From NCBI GenBank assembly GCA_027596075.1, contig JADGJC010000014.1, forward strand, positions 168,413 through 232,412: a stretch of 64,000 bases of DNA. Direction: 5' to 3'. Positions within the stretch are counted from its first letter, which is position 1, and every line of letters begins with the position of its first letter. A program made the translations under genes and the position numbers. Under the pieces are notes generated by a model. That model ran no database searches. It saw nothing but the letters and a program-made list of their open reading frames with translations, and was not told the DNA's origin. Origin of the DNA: Rhizophlyctis rosea. Taxonomy: Eukaryota; Chytridiomycota; Chytridiomycetes; Rhizophlyctidales; Rhizophlyctidaceae. This document shows, piece by piece, positions 34,777 to 46,921 of the stretch.

Positions 34777-36901
34777 TTACCGCCATCTCGGAGCCGGTGG
34801 CGGACTAGCAGGTGGAGTAGGCATCCTATTCACCGTCTGCATCACAGACGCCCTTTGCGGTTGACCCATAGCCATTGGTTCCCCCACCACCGTCGCCTGC
34901 GGGACGACACTGATCCTCCTTCTACTCTTGATTTCTGGCACCCTCGCGTCCCCACCTCCAACAGAAGTCCCGACACCAACATTAACACTAACTTTCCCCC
35001 CCATGCCCACCCTGCCCCAACCCCTACCCAACAAAAAACCCGAGTGAGCGCCCCCCCCCACCCACCCCGAAAACACGAAAGGCCCACCCCACCCGGGAGC
35101 GAACGACGACCGGACANNNNNNNNNNCCCCTTCCCCTTCCCAACCATAACCCCCGTAGGTCCCCCAACACTAACCCCCTCAAAATCCACATTCTCCCCCT
35201 CCAACCCAGCCCGATGCTCCTCCATACTCGCCCGATGCACCTCCGGCGGCGTCGGAACAAGAGACTTTCTCGCCTGGAACCGGAAACTGCCCGGCGAAGG
35301 TGGTGGCGGTGTCGCTGATTTGGCTCTTCCCTGCTGTTCCGGTACAGCGACTGATAACCGAGTCCGTGCGTTTGATGTTCGTCTAGATCTCGTCACCGAC
35401 CCGCGTCGCGCCTGTGCCGCTACCTCCTCGTCCTCGTCATAATCACCCCCATCGTCTCCATACATCGCCACAATCCCATCCTCATACCCACCCTGCGCTT
35501 GTGGAGGTGGGGGTAACGGCGAATTCGGTGGTCGTCCAACAACAAGAGGCATCACGCCTGACGCACTCCCCACACTCCTCAAACTAGTCCCACTCCCCGC
35601 CCTCCTCAAACCCCACGGCAAATACCGCGCAAACACATTCGGATCCATACCCTCCGGATAAGGATATGGGTACGGATACGGTCCCTGCGGCGTAGGATAC
35701 ACCAACCCCTGTTGCTGTTGTCCTGACGCCCCAATCAACTTCCGCGCCGTCTTAACCATCATCTTACTACTATGCCGTTCCTCCAACACCCTAACCCGTC
35801 CCAACAACTCCTCCATCATCCGCGCATTGACGTCTCCAACCGCAGAAAGATGCTCACACCGGACTTTCAGGTCCCAGTTTTTGCTTTCGACGGTTTCGGC
35901 GTATTTTTTGATTTCGGTGAGTTGGGATTCGAGCTCGGCGATGGTTTCGAGGTGGGTTTCCATGAGGAGGTGTTGGTAGGTTAGGCGGGTTGTTAGGGTG
36001 AGGATTGTGAGGGCGTCGGTGGTTTGGGAGGTGGTTTGGGTTGAGGTTGTTGTTGATTGGGGTTTTGGTTTTGGTGGTGGTGGGAGGGGTTCTGTGGGGT
36101 CAGTTTGGCAGCCTATGTCGCGGAGGAGGACGTATTCGTCTTCCCAGGAACTCCAGGATCCGGAGCGATCAGCTGAATTCATTCCGGCAGTTGTCTCCCC
36201 ATCTGCACCAGGGCTGGGAGGTACAGGTGTGCTTGCACCCTTTGCCAGCTCGTTCTGCAATGCCAAATTGTCCTCATCCAACTCTTCCAGTTCCTCCTCC
36301 AGCCGCTCCCGCTCCATTTCCACCATCTGTACTCTATGCCGCAGTTCTTCATTTACCCCTTCCAACTCCATCACTTGCTGTTCAAGGTCAGATACTTGGC
36401 GTGCAGTGTCCATGATGGCTTTCTGAAGATATGAATCACGTGCCCGGAGACGCGCTTCAAGTTCTTGCGCCCGATGTTGGGCACTCGAGGTAGTTTGGGC
36501 AAGTTGTAGCAGTGGCGGGAGGTGACGGGTTATCAAGGTCGTTGCGGGTGTACGGGAGGAGGAGTTGAGATGTGGAGAGGATGTGAGTTGGGAAGTATGG
36601 AGGATGTCATTGACATATGATAGGAGGAGGTGGGTATCCAGGGTTTGTTGTGATATTGAACTAGTCTGAGGCAATCGGTGAGTGAGCAGGCAGTTGGGGT
36701 AAGGCACAAATGATGATTGAAATTTGTATAGCCAAATCTATGACCTACATGAGAATTGATTTGTACGGCTGACTGGGCAATTTTTACTTCTTGACTTTTT
36801 ATCCTCAAAATCTCCAACTCTTTCTCCAGGACTGCAACTCGTGCTTCAGCCTTTGTCGCCCTACTTGCCCAATCCTCTCCCGCTGCCGCTGCCGCTAGCA
36901 T
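34777..36901 (-). CDS. Coiled-coil protein with assembly gap
   Basis: Exon 1 36901-36749 (start MLAAAAAGEDWASRATKAEA), intron 36748-36666, exon 2 from 36665. Two coiled coils: residues about 10-45 and a long region with LEQQVMELEGVNEELRHRV and ERERLEEELEELDEDNLALQ. A third (LETIAELESQLTEIKKYAET) precedes Pro/Gly-rich sequence with PYPYPYPYP and RRSRRTS-like basic Ser motifs. An N run at 35117-35126 breaks the frame; 3' of the gap the frame that continues sensibly ends at 34777 (RMPTPPASPPPAPRWR), which needs the real gap length not to be 10. About 700 aa. Possibly cytoskeletal or cell-cycle scaffold; no family recognised. Confidence 0.55.
35117..35126. other. Assembly gap (10 N)
   Basis: Ten undetermined bases inside the coiled-coil gene, flanked by C-rich low complexity. 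The frame differs on the two sides, so the real missing length is probably not 10 or flanking bases are wrong. Confidence 0.95.
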
Positions 36902-38173
36902 TTTGACCTTGAAGGTGGCCGCTCACGTATATGATTGAATTAACGCAGAACAATCGGAAGCCCAGCTTCAGTTTCTGGGGCAGAAATGGGTAGGATATAA
37001 AGGGGGTACGCAAAGTCCCAGCGTTGGCAAGATGATCTTGTGGACAAACACTTTCCTCCAACGCCGTTCTGATTTAGCTCAGAGCCTGATACGCGAAGAC
37101 ATAAACAACTTGGTAAATGCTCGACAAGAACACCCCTCTTTCAAAGTACACCAAGATGAACAGCCCATTCACAAACAACTTTTTATTGGTGCATATCCCC
37201 CACTGCCCTTCTTCCCGCCAGGGACGAGGCATCGGCAGCCCATGAAACGCACAAGTCCCACAAACAGCGCACAAATTTCCCACTAACACGCGGATGGGCC
37301 AGTTTCATGGTGCATTGGTTACACACAAGTCCTTCTGTCACACCCGCCACTCAAAGAAAGCCAACACGGGAAACTTTCATGTGTGCGCCACCTGGGGAAT
37401 ATCACATGACTCGCGTGGAAATTGTGAGAGAGTGAATGGCACAGTCATGGAGTGGAGCATGTGCCACCGGTAATTGGGTTCAGTGGAGTGCATCACTGGA
37501 TGGGCTTTGAGGCGGAATGTGCATCCCTCCCTTGGAAGCGGAGCTTTCGGATCTTACTCCGCCCCCCTTTGCGATTTCTGCACATGCATTGTCCTGAGAG
37601 AGGAATGGAGATGGAGTAAAACAGGAAGGCTGGGCAATTTATGAATTCGAAGTCTATACACTCGCACAGTTCCCGCTTTGCGGGTGAGGGACGATGATAC
37701 CCGAGTTGCTCTGCCAACGGCTGTCTTTCAGGACTGGTCTCAGCGGGAAAGCGTGCATGAAGACCATCAGGACTGGACCCTGCAATTGGACTTCAAAATG
37801 ATACTATTGGTATTTTGGCCGTCAATTTACATAAGGCATTGCAGATTCTGTAAACATGTTGATCTTGCAAAGTTCGCGTTCAGGCGCGTCGACTGCGCCA
37901 CATGTCAAGGATCCATGGTTAACTTACGCAGACTTTGGAAAACTGCAAAAACTGGGAAAGTGAGCTGTATGTGTACGTCCAAAAAGAAAAGGACAATCTG
38001 GCTGTGTGAAATCTGACTGTGTGAAATCTAACACCTTCACCAACGGCACATGTTCATGACCCCAAGGCGCCAATGTTTAAGTATGGTGCATTTTCAAACA
38101 AAAAGAAACAAGATCCTAACACTACCACAACGCGCTGGACCCGACCGAACCCCTCCCCCCCATCCGTCCCCCA
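36902..38173. other. Intergenic, about 1.3 kb
   Basis: Between two minus-strand genes. Short frames only; a tRNA-like patch near 37690-37720 on the minus strand (GTTGGCAGAGC) does not complete a cloverleaf. Likely holds the promoter of the coiled-coil gene and the 3' UTR of the F-box/ankyrin gene. Confidence 0.4.
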
Positions 38174-40439
38174 TCACCAAGATCCCGGAGCCATCGTATA
38201 CCCGTAATAATACACAGGCTGAGACTGAGATGGCATGATACCTTCAGTAGTCCCCGAAGCCGACCAAGTCCCGCCCGCCGATCCATCTCCCTGCCAATTA
38301 CTCCACGTCCCATGATAGACCTGCTGCTGCTCCTGCTGCTGGCTCGCCGGCCCAACTGATGCAAAGGATACCGGCGGAGGCACAAAGTACCCGCTGCTGT
38401 CAACAGGCCAAGACGAACTGGATGCGTCACCCGTCCACCCGTTGCCTTGCCCCTGCTGGCTTACCACCCCAACTGTTGAATAGAATGTCGGCGGAGGCAC
38501 GAAGTACCCGCTGCTGCCAACCAACCAAGACGGATTGGATACGTCGCCCGTCCATCCGTTTCCTTGCCAATGGTTCCATGCACTTGGTGGCCCGTAAGGA
38601 TGATGCTGGATATCGGGCGCTGACCCTGGCAGTGGCGTGGGATGGTTTGCATCTAATGGGTTGTCCGGCGGCAAGGATGGTGAGGTTGTCCTAAAAAACG
38701 TCCAGCGGTGCAAAACTTAATCGGTTGTGCTTCGAAAAAAAAAATGGCGATGGCATTGTTTACCTTTTTCCCTCAATCGGCTCTTCATCTGAATAATCAA
38801 TAAATTCATCAGTGAAGTCACTCCCGCTTTTTGGTTCCGACATCGACCTGCTTCGACTATCGCGCCGACAACCAGATGAAGAAGAGCGCGACCTGCGACT
38901 ATGCTGATGTTTGAGTGCGCGATGAGAACCTGCTGCCGACACTATCTTCGCCGATTCCATGATGCGTTCAGCCAGGTCTGTCGCAGTGGGTCTGACTTTG
39001 ATCCCAGCCTCCAACAGAGCTTTGGTGACTTCAACATGCCCAGCCTTCATAGCGCAAATCAGTGCGTCATCCCCTTTCCAGCCCTTAGCGTTGATATTCA
39101 CACCCTCCTCCAGCAGGAATTGCACGACTTCGAGATGACCGCCTTCTGCTGCACCCACAAGACATCTACCCATTCCCTCCGAAGAATTCCGCCGGCTATA
39201 ACGATCCCTCCTCGGGCGCTCCCTTCCAGAACTAGCTGATAATAGCAACCGCAAAATTTCGAGATGGCCTTGTTCCGCCGCTGAAGTCATCGCATGACCA
39301 AGGCGGAGTTCCTCGTCGAGAGCCAATAGTAACTTCACAAGTTCCATCTTTCCCAACCTGGCCATCCTATCCAGTGTATCCGATAATGTGCTCGCATCGT
39401 AAATATGTGCATCAAGTAATACTTGAACAACATCTAGGTGACCGTTCGTTCCCGCCCGCACCAACGCGTAGCCGCCGGAGTTGTCAGCGTCAAGCAAACT
39501 CGCTTTGGCTTCCATGAACGCCCGCACCACCTCTGTCTGCCCTCTTCCGGCTGCATCCTCTAGGAGATCACTATCTATCACTGCACCCTTTCTTAACAGT
39601 AGCTTGATGGTTTCAATGCGACCTCTTGTCACGGCGTTCTTCAAGGCCATTTCGCCTCGAGCATGAACATCCGCACCCGCCAGGAACAATGCTTCCACCG
39701 ACCCAAGATGATCAAATTCGCATGCTAGTTGAAGAGCTTCGTCATCCAGCACGTGAACATCAGCACCCGCTTGTGCCAATTCGTTTATGACCGCCGTATG
39801 ACCATGTACGCACGCCAGCAACAATGGTTCATCTTCAGATGCATGGACGTCTGCACCAGCGTGCAACAGTTCCCGTACAGCGTCAACATGACCATATTCA
39901 GATGCCAACCGAAGCGCCTTCCCATCCCTGAAATTGACGTTTGCACCGGCACCCAAAAGGACTTTGACGACACCGGCATGGCCACACCGTGCTGCCTCAG
40001 ACAAGGGATGATTCTCCTGCACTTCAAAATCCGCGCCAAGCTCTATCAATCGTTTCACAAGATCGACATGACCCTTGGTCGTTGCCGTACGAAGCGCAAC
40101 ATCGTGTCGATGATGAACATCGACTCCACTCCGAAGAAGGATTTCCACCATTGCCACGTCGCCCCTCCTGACCGCCTCCGTGCGAAAGGTCCATTCCCGA
40201 TCGTCCAAATCCGCATCACGCATGTAAGCTAGAAGGATTTCGGTGTGCCAGTTCACTGTGGCCCACGACCAACAAGCCCGTAGACCGCGGGTGTGCTTGC
40301 GCCATCCCGCTTCCGCCCAGACTTGATCTTCTTTGTTGATGAGTTTATGCCACGCCTTGCATGTTTGACGTAGGGAGCGGATGGTTTTGGGATGCGAGAG
40401 TCGGGCGAAGGCTAGGATGAGCTCGGGTGGGAGGTCCAT
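38174..40439 (-). CDS. F-box/ankyrin protein with Trp-Gly repeat tail
   Basis: Exons 40439-38764 and 38690-38174; 730 aa. The N-terminus is an F-box (MDLPPELILAFARLSHPKTI, then CKAWHKLI). About ten to twelve ankyrin repeats follow (residues about 85-490; for example ALRLASEYGHVDAVRELLHA, GADVH). An Arg/Ser-rich stretch (RSRSSSSGCRRDSRSRS) and an acidic patch lead to the splice junction. The second exon adds a low-complexity tail containing two near-identical units of about 37 residues beginning QGNGWTGD and containing SSGYFVPPP, ending YYYGYTMAPGSW. F-box/ankyrin proteins act as substrate receptors of SCF ubiquitin ligases. The join is supported by GTAAAC/TTTTAG borders and exact phase; without it the tail frame has no ATG. 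Confidence 0.78.
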
Positions 40440-42062
40440 TTAAGACTATTGTTTTGCGTTGCTGTGAGATTGTGTTTGTGGTGCTGGTATTCGAAACTGA
40501 TAAACAAGATGTTGTTAGGCGATATGTCAAGGGAGCGGTTCACTGCTTCATCAACAACAATCTACAATCAAGAGACTTTCGAAGAAAGGAGCCCATCTGA
40601 ACACAGAAACACGTCGGGGGCAGGCGTGGGAAAGATGGTTTTTCCGTTATGGGATGCAGAAGAGAACGATTCCACAGGCACTTTCCGCAATCCTCATTGA
40701 CCTTACGTACCTGAACTTTTTGCGGACTTTGTGCGTCACGTGCGTGTACTATGATAGAGATGACCTTTCTCGTCGTAGTTCCAACGTGCATCGGCCCTGA
40801 AGCCCTGATCTGGCATTCGCATGAATGATATTGAGAAGGGGTGAAAGCGCAGCAGGCTGTTTAGGCTGCAGCGGTTCGGCCAGTGCTTAATCCGGATGGA
40901 AGCGGCTGGATGACAGTGCATGAGTCATTTTTTCGGCTTTGATCGACCTCCGAGTTGAATCTGATCAGGAGTGACTTTACGCCACGAGGCTGTGCGAAAT
41001 GAAATGTTGACCAGGGAGTGGGAACAGCGCCTCCCCGTTGAGCTTTGTGGGTCCAGATCGCAAACAGGCTTTTTCGAGATCATCAAATCTCATCTCATAG
41101 AGTCATTTCCCCACCACCATGTGACGGCCAACTTGGCAGCCAAAGGTCTCCGATATTTTTTTTCCCACCACGACCATCCGACATCCTGGATGAGTAAACT
41201 GTCCATCAATCTGCGCAGCAAATCGCGCTTCCAGGATCTTCTAACCCACGTCATACATGTTGCGAAGTCTAACACGATTACCGTCACTTTACATGTACCC
41301 GCCAAGTATTACCAAGTTTCCCAATGGAGTGAAGTGTTTGCATCGTTTTCTGAGCCATCTTAGCCACAGCCATCCTCAGAAAAACAGCGGATACATCAAA
41401 GTGGCAAGCAAACTTCCATGCTTGCATAAACAAAACGCAACCCTAAGCTCGATCGCTCTCATTGAAACAAAAAATTGCGTTATAACATTCGTCGGAGCAT
41501 TCCCTTATAAACGATCGCAATATTTGAAAAGACCGACCCCCAGGTTTTACATCCTTAAACTGTCTATCTCATCCATTAGCTTTCATAACTTACCGTCCAG
41601 AACTTCTATTCACCGTACCCTATCCACTGGGACAAGCGCAGCAGCGCGATCTGGTACCCTGATTTCGAAATATCCGGACCCCATTTGCGGCGCATTGCAG
41701 CCAATCATCAGCATTTTCCATCATTTCTATAGATCGATAGACTGCCTCACTGCCTTTACGCGTAATATAAGGGAGGAGGTTTGAACACACCCCCATCCCC
41801 AGCGACCTTACCGCGTTCATTGCCATTGAAGCAACACTTCCACTGCTCCTCAACGCATCCGACTTGGGATTTCTATTATTACATCACATCCATCATATAC
41901 CTGCCGCAAGGACTCTTCTAGTCACTTGCCGCCTTTGCATCCTACCCACCACACACACTTAAAAGAGCGCCAAACGGTCCCAACCCGTTCGTCGCTCGCC
42001 ACATTGTACCGGCCGTAGAAAATTCCTCGACAACCTCCTACAAAACACACCCACAACTGCCA
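40440..42062. other. Divergent intergenic region, 1.6 kb
   Basis: Between the F-box/ankyrin start (minus) and the ornithine carrier start (plus). One plus-strand frame, ATG 41004 to 41363 (119 codons, MLTREWEQRLPVELCGS), and another at 41257-41784 have no recognisable motif; I would not call either with confidence. Promoters of both flanking genes are expected here. Confidence 0.35.
41004..41363 (+). CDS. Possible small protein, unrecognised
   Basis: 119-codon frame with an ATG and a plausible amino-acid mix (FFEIIKSHLIESFPHHHV, HVIHVAKSNTITVTLHVPA). No domain, signal or neighbour supports it, and an antisense frame overlaps. It may be noise. Confidence 0.2.
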   Translation: MLTREWEQRLPVELCGSRSQTGFFEIIKSHLIESFPHHHVTANLAAKGLRYFFSHHDHPTSWMSKLSINLRSKSRFQDLLTHVIHVAKSNTITVTLHVPAKYYQVSQWSEVFASFSEPS

Positions 42063-43227
42063 ATGGACCGCACCGCCCTTCCCAATAGCACCTTTGCGGC
42101 CACCTCCCTGGCGGCGGGCAATGCGATGATGAAGAACGTCGCAGCGGCTTCGGCTGCCGTACGTGATTCTCAGAATTCCATCCTACCATTGGCGCAGCAG
42201 ATGCTGCCGAAACTCAACCTCCCCGACATGCGTCTGAAGAGACATAGTGCTTTGGCGGACTTCGTGTTTGGGAGTGCGGCGGGGTTTACGAGTAAATTGG
42301 TTGAGCATCCTTTTGATACCATCAAGGGTAGGCTTTCAAATATCATCATATCTCAAGGCAAACACGCCATATCTAACTCACAATCCACATCCAGTTCGCC
42401 TCCAAACTCAACCCGTAGCCGCCCCCGGCGTCCCACCCCTCTTCGCCGGCCCAATAGACTGCCTCCGCAAAACTGTCCAATCCGACGGTGCCCGCGCCCT
42501 CTACCGCGGCGTCGCACCCCCCGTCATAGGCTCCATGGCCGAACATGCCGTCCTCTTCTCCGCCTACATCGGCTTCAAACCTTGTGTCCACTCCCTAGCC
42601 GGCCGCACCGACGCTGACGAATACACCATCTCTGAACTCGCTGCATGCGGCGCCCTAGCCGGCGCGTTTGCATCGCTTGTCCTGACGCCCGTTGAGCTGA
42701 TCAAGTGCAAGCAACAAGTCCAGGCGGAAGCGACGGGATCGGTTGCAGTGCTTTTGGCAACGTTGAGGAAGGATGGGTTGCAGGGGATGTTTAGGGGGCA
42801 TGCGGGGACGTTCTTGCGGGAGACTGCCGGTGGTGCGGCGTGGTTTGGCCTTTATGAGTTGGCGTGCAATGGGTTTGTAGCTAGATCCAATGGGACTCGT
42901 ACGAGGGCGGATTTGACGGCGACGGAGTTGATGGCGGCGGGGTCTTTGGCGGGTATTGGGTACAACACCTCTTTGTTCCCTGCGGACACGATTAAGTCTA
43001 TCCAGCAGACAGAGGAGGAGATTAGGGCTAGAGCTGGTGTAGTCGGGTCGAGGGGTAAGGTCGGATTCTGGGAAGTTGGACGGAACTTGTACCATGGCGA
43101 GGGGATTAGAGGGTTTTACAGAGGGTTGGGAGTGACATTGTGTCGGTCGGTGCCCGGTAGCGCATTGATTGTAGCGACATTCGAATTGTTGACGCGGTAT
43201 TGCTCTGTTGATGATGAGCATAGATAG
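42063..43227 (+). CDS. ORT1: Mitochondrial ornithine carrier (ORT1/ARG11 type)
   Basis: Inner-membrane carrier of the SLC25 family; ORT1/ARG11 members exchange ornithine for arginine/lysine or H+ between matrix and cytosol. Exons 42063-42327 and 42395-43227; 365 aa. The three carrier signatures are present: PFDTIK-VRLQTQP (spanning the intron), PVELIKCKQQVQ and PADTIKSIQQTE. The first domain shows GPIDCLRKTVQSDGARAL, YRGVAPPVIGSMAEHAVLF; the second, FRGHAGTFLRETAGGAAWFG, both close to the ornithine carrier branch (RETGGGAAWFxxYE). An N-terminal extension of about 60 residues is unusual for SLC25 and could be a regulatory or targeting segment. It completes the arginine pathway between cytosol and mitochondrion. 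Confidence 0.8.
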
Positions 43228-43858
43228 TTCGGCTAGAGTCCATCATATTTATTTGGTTACCCCCCTCACGTAGTTGTACATAGCACGTATACCACTGTAC
43301 TTCATGAGCATTGTGAATACAAACAATCAGCAGTCATTGATACTATTTGAACGATTCTGAATTGCATTTTTGGTCTCAATTGCTTGTTTAGTTTTGAATT
43401 TGGTAGGCCGTCTTCTGTGCTGACTCTGCTGAGGCAGGATGGAACATTGAGAGAGATAGCCATTGTCCAGCCCGTCGGACTACACGTGATATCTTCACCT
43501 TCATGGAATCATGGCCACTGCGGCCTGCCAATTTCCAAAACGTTGGCACTAAGTGCTTACTGGTGCTGGAAATTGTCCTTTCTCTTTCGCACCTTTCAAG
43601 CAGTTCGGCACCGTCTCCAACGCGCAAAAGGTGCGTCAGGTCGGTTCGAATCCGTCAAGCCAACACTCTAGGTACAGGCAGGAAACACTTGTGGTAAGTC
43701 CCACCACGGCATTTCCAGCAAGCACGTTTGTGTTGACAGCGTTGACAGGTAGAAGGATCGCGACACTCGCCTCAGCTGGATACGTCATATCACCGCCGAA
43801 AACCAGCAAAGCGTCCACGTCATAAATTTGGAAGCATCTCTATCCCTCGTACCTCTTC
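43228..43858. other. Intergenic
   Basis: 631 bp. A GGTTCGAATCC at about 43653-43663 looks like a tRNA T-loop, but no acceptor or anticodon stem could be completed, so no tRNA is called. Confidence 0.4.
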
Positions 43859-45415
43859 ATGTCAAACAACATGTCGGCTGGCCCTCCCACTTTCCTCAGC
43901 GACGATCCTGAAGCTCAACCTGTCGTTTTCCGCTGGACCTTGACCAACCTAGACTGGACAAAAGCGTGTACATTTGAGAGCACCAAGTTTGGTGCGTTTG
44001 ATCACCAGTTGTATTTGGTTTGCACTTTCAAGAAACCCACCAAGCCGGACTTGCTCTCGTTGCAGTCGGGTGAGGATGGCAAGGGTGACTGCATACTTGA
44101 CTTCGGCATATACCTAAAGGGTGACGTTCCGTCGACAAACAATACCGCATCCAACAATGCCTCGTTGTCTGTCGCGTATCGACTGTTTTTCCAAGTGCCA
44201 GATAGTCAGTCCCCGTTTGTGTGGCATTCTATAAAGGATGCAAGGAAGCTGACAGAAGGTTGGGGACGTCCGTATGTTATAGATGGTGCCGCTTTCATCA
44301 GCTCCGGGAGGCCACCCCCAACCCTCATTGCAGGTGTTGTCATCTATCCACGCACCCTTCCGAGCGGCACCCATTGTTTGATCCCACCCAATACAATGCG
44401 CCTCCCCTCCTTACAGCAAACCGGGAATTGTGTCCTGGCAACAGCAGGGATCCCATCTCAAATGCAGTGGGGAGATATACTGAAATCCGGCCAACTTGCG
44501 GACATCACCTTCCGCTTCGGCGAGAAAACCCTAGCTGCACACTCCCAAATCCTTCTTGCCAGTGCTTCGTCTGCCTACTTCACGGCCCTTCTCACCCATC
44601 CCATGCAAGAGCAACAAACTCGAGAGGTGACTATTGACGACGTCACCTACGAAGCTTTCAGTGCCCTTCTAGAGTTTGTCTACACTGGACAGTGTATGCT
44701 CAGCCGACAGGCATTCCATGCCACAACCAGTGGGCAAGCATACTCCAGTCTGGCGACCTAGCAGATATTGTATTCCGGTTCGGTCAACAAACCTTGCATG
44801 CCCATACCCAAATCCTGCTTGCCAGTGCATCCTCCGCCTACTTTACCGCCCTCCTTACGCACCCAATGCAAGAGCAACGCACCAAAGAGGTCATCATTGA
44901 TGACATAACCTACGACGCGTTCCGGGCAATGTTGGAATTCATATATACCGGACAGTGTTCGCTGCCCCAGGATCCGAGACTTCTGACCGATCTGTACATG
45001 TAAGGAGCACATGGCGTACTCTATTACATTACATCAAGTCTAATTGCCCCCCTCCCTCAATCCTATCCAGAGCGGCAGACAAATACCAAATCCAATCTCT
45101 CATCGATCTCACACGAAACGAACTCTACATTGCCTTGCAAAGCGGCCCATCTCTAGCGGACCAGTGCAATGTGTTTGGGAAGCTGATTGGGGTGCCGGAC
45201 TGTGATGCGTGTAAAGTTGTCTGCTACCGTGAAATGTTGCGGGCTTGGGATGAGGTTGTGGAGATGGAGGAGTGGCAGGAGGTTTCATGTATACCGAGGT
45301 GCACGGAGGAGGTGATGCGGTTGACTAGGTTATGTAAGATGTTTAGGTTGAATGATGACGAGGCGGAGGATATGGATGAGTCGGGTGGGTCGGATGGGGA
45401 TGCGATTGAGGAGTA
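43859..45415 (+). CDS. MATH-BTB protein with duplicated, out-of-frame BTB
   Basis: ATG at 43859. The N-terminal part (VVFRWTLTNLDW, FESTKFGAFDHQLYLVC) matches a MATH/TRAF-like fold. A BTB domain follows at about 44460-44695 (GQLADITFRFGEKTL, LLASASSAYFTALLTHPMQ, LLEFVYTGQC). That frame ends at a TAG at 44759-44761. A second BTB copy, 44745-45002, is nearly the same (GDLADIVFRFGQQTL, same LLASASSAYFTALLTHPM) but lies in another frame; it runs to 44998 and splices (GTAAGG...CCAG, exon from 45070) into AADKYQIQSLIDLTRNEL, the helix after BTB, ending at 45415. The reading frame between copies is not joined by any splice I could find. BTB proteins bring substrates to cullin-3. Either copy A is a decayed duplicate, or sequence is missing. 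Confidence 0.6.
44462..44961 (+). repeat. Tandem duplication of the BTB-coding segment
   Basis: Unit 1 about 44449-44694 and unit 2 about 44714-44957, spaced about 264 bp. The translated units share most residues (IPxxxQWxxILxSGxLADI through YTGQC), with the divergence mainly at third positions, so the duplication is not recent but has been under protein-level constraint. Confidence 0.75.
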
Positions 45416-45416
45416 G

Positions 45417-45904
45417 AGCGTTGGGGAAGATCGATATCAATAGATATGGTTGGTCAGTTTCAAGTGTATAGACAAATGTAGTTGGGTGGCGAACTCTGAA
45501 GAAGGATAGACTTAGCTTCGATAGAAGACATTTGGTCGGAATACAACTTATGGCTCCTCCTTTGATAAAAACGCACTCGATATGCCAGCTGATGTACCAT
45601 CAGCAGCATTCATGGGTGAAGACAATTTACCATTTCCGAAGCACGGCTAACATTGATATTTTGGTTGGATGAAAATTAGAATGTTCCACGAACATTTGTA
45701 AGTACTGTGAGGCACATGACGATGGACCATTCATTATGATATGTGTACGTGTTATGCGTATACTCAAATAGGGAAATCAAATGTTACGAGGTTCAATAAA
45801 CAACTGAATCAAGACGGTACAACTTTTACATACATATATACAGCACGAACTCATGTAACTACTCTGACGCTTAACGAACTGCGGATGTTGCGGCGCGACA
45901 CCTA
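45417..45904. other. Convergent 3' intergenic region
   Basis: 488 bp between the BTB gene (plus) and the expansin-like gene (minus). AT-rich; no gene called. Confidence 0.4.
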
Positions 45905-46921
45905 TCATCTTCTATGCAAAAGTCCCCACGCAACACACGCAACCGCTAAGCTAGTTGAGAGGGAAAGCGCATATTGGGAAGGGACCAAAGTCAAGCCGCT
46001 GCCGGATGGAGGAGGATTGCCAGTGGTGCCGGCGATGCCGACTTTGCCTTTGCCAACATCGTCAGTGGAGGGCTTGCTTTCGCCGACGTCGCCATTGGAG
46101 GAGTTGTTGGCGATGCTGACTGTGGTGGTTCCAAGTTCAGAGCAGTCAACTTCTGACCTATTTGGGTTGGATGTATATGAAGTTAGAGCATTGAACATCC
46201 AAGATGTGTATGAAATTAGGGAATTGAACATCCAACAAAAAACACAATGTCTGTGCATCACTGCACGTACCATGTGGTTTGAATGATTCCCAAGCTTTGA
46301 GCGGCAGATTCACTCCCCACCAATGTCGCGAAGGACTCGAAAGCTATTTCCATTGTTCGGGAGGTGTTTAGCAGTGCATTTCGTCAGCCATAGTTTCAGC
46401 TGACTTTCCGATTCATTCATGCTACTCACCAATATCGAGCATACCCGGACCACAGCTTGGGCACATATCAACGATCTGAAGGACGGTTGAGCGGTCCTTC
46501 AATGTCAGACGAATGCATTTGCCACATTGTGCACCGTCACCGTATGTGGGTGCGTTCTGATAGGAAAGATTGTTATGAATGGTTTGTTTGTAAACACAAT
46601 GCCAACCACACGGCTACCCACTGACTACCTTCCGAATGCCGACAAGATCGTCCCGGACACCACAATCTCGCTTACTTACCAAAGCTGCAAACTGATCTGG
46701 GACTTTGTTCAGTGCAATGCCGCAAGCGCCTAGCTCTTGCTATGAGCAACACGGGTCAATAGGGATTATGGGGGTCTACATATGTGATTGAGCTGAGCCC
46801 TTACCTGTGGGGACGGATCCCCCGGATCATGCCCATAATACGTAGTTCGACCGCTGCCACTGAGTGCCAGAGTCACAGCTGGAAGGGAGAGCAAGGCGGA
46901 TGTGAGGGAAGGGAGGTACAT
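45905..46921 (-). CDS. Expansin/barwin-like secreted protein, GPI-anchored
   Basis: Five exons: 46921-46805, 46739-46680, 46556-46430, 46343-46271, 46157-45905; 209 aa, phases closing. MYLPSLTSALLSLPAVTLA is a signal peptide. A double-psi beta-barrel follows: TTYYGHDPGDPS, QELGACGIALNKVPDQF, YGDGAQCGKCIRLTL, LQIVDMCPSCGPGMLDI, then the QTTWSEVDC end strand. This resembles barwin/RlpA/expansin-like domains that bind or loosen cell-wall polysaccharide; the conserved Asp in IVDMCP fits. A Ser/Gly-rich spacer and a C-terminal hydrophobic tail (SLSTSLAVACVAWGLL) suggest a GPI anchor. A CBM is not present. Expected location: cell wall or outer membrane leaflet. Confidence 0.75.

Noticed and set aside
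37670..37730. tRNA D-arm-like GTTGGCAGAGC on the minus strand
   Set aside because: No pairing anticodon stem and no T arm at the right distance.
41257..41784. 175-codon frame upstream of the ornithine carrier
   Set aside because: Low-information sequence; no motif, and it overlaps the presumed promoter.
43650..43672. tRNA-like T-loop GGTTCGAATCC
   Set aside because: The T stem has a mismatch, and no acceptor, D or anticodon stem could be built around it.
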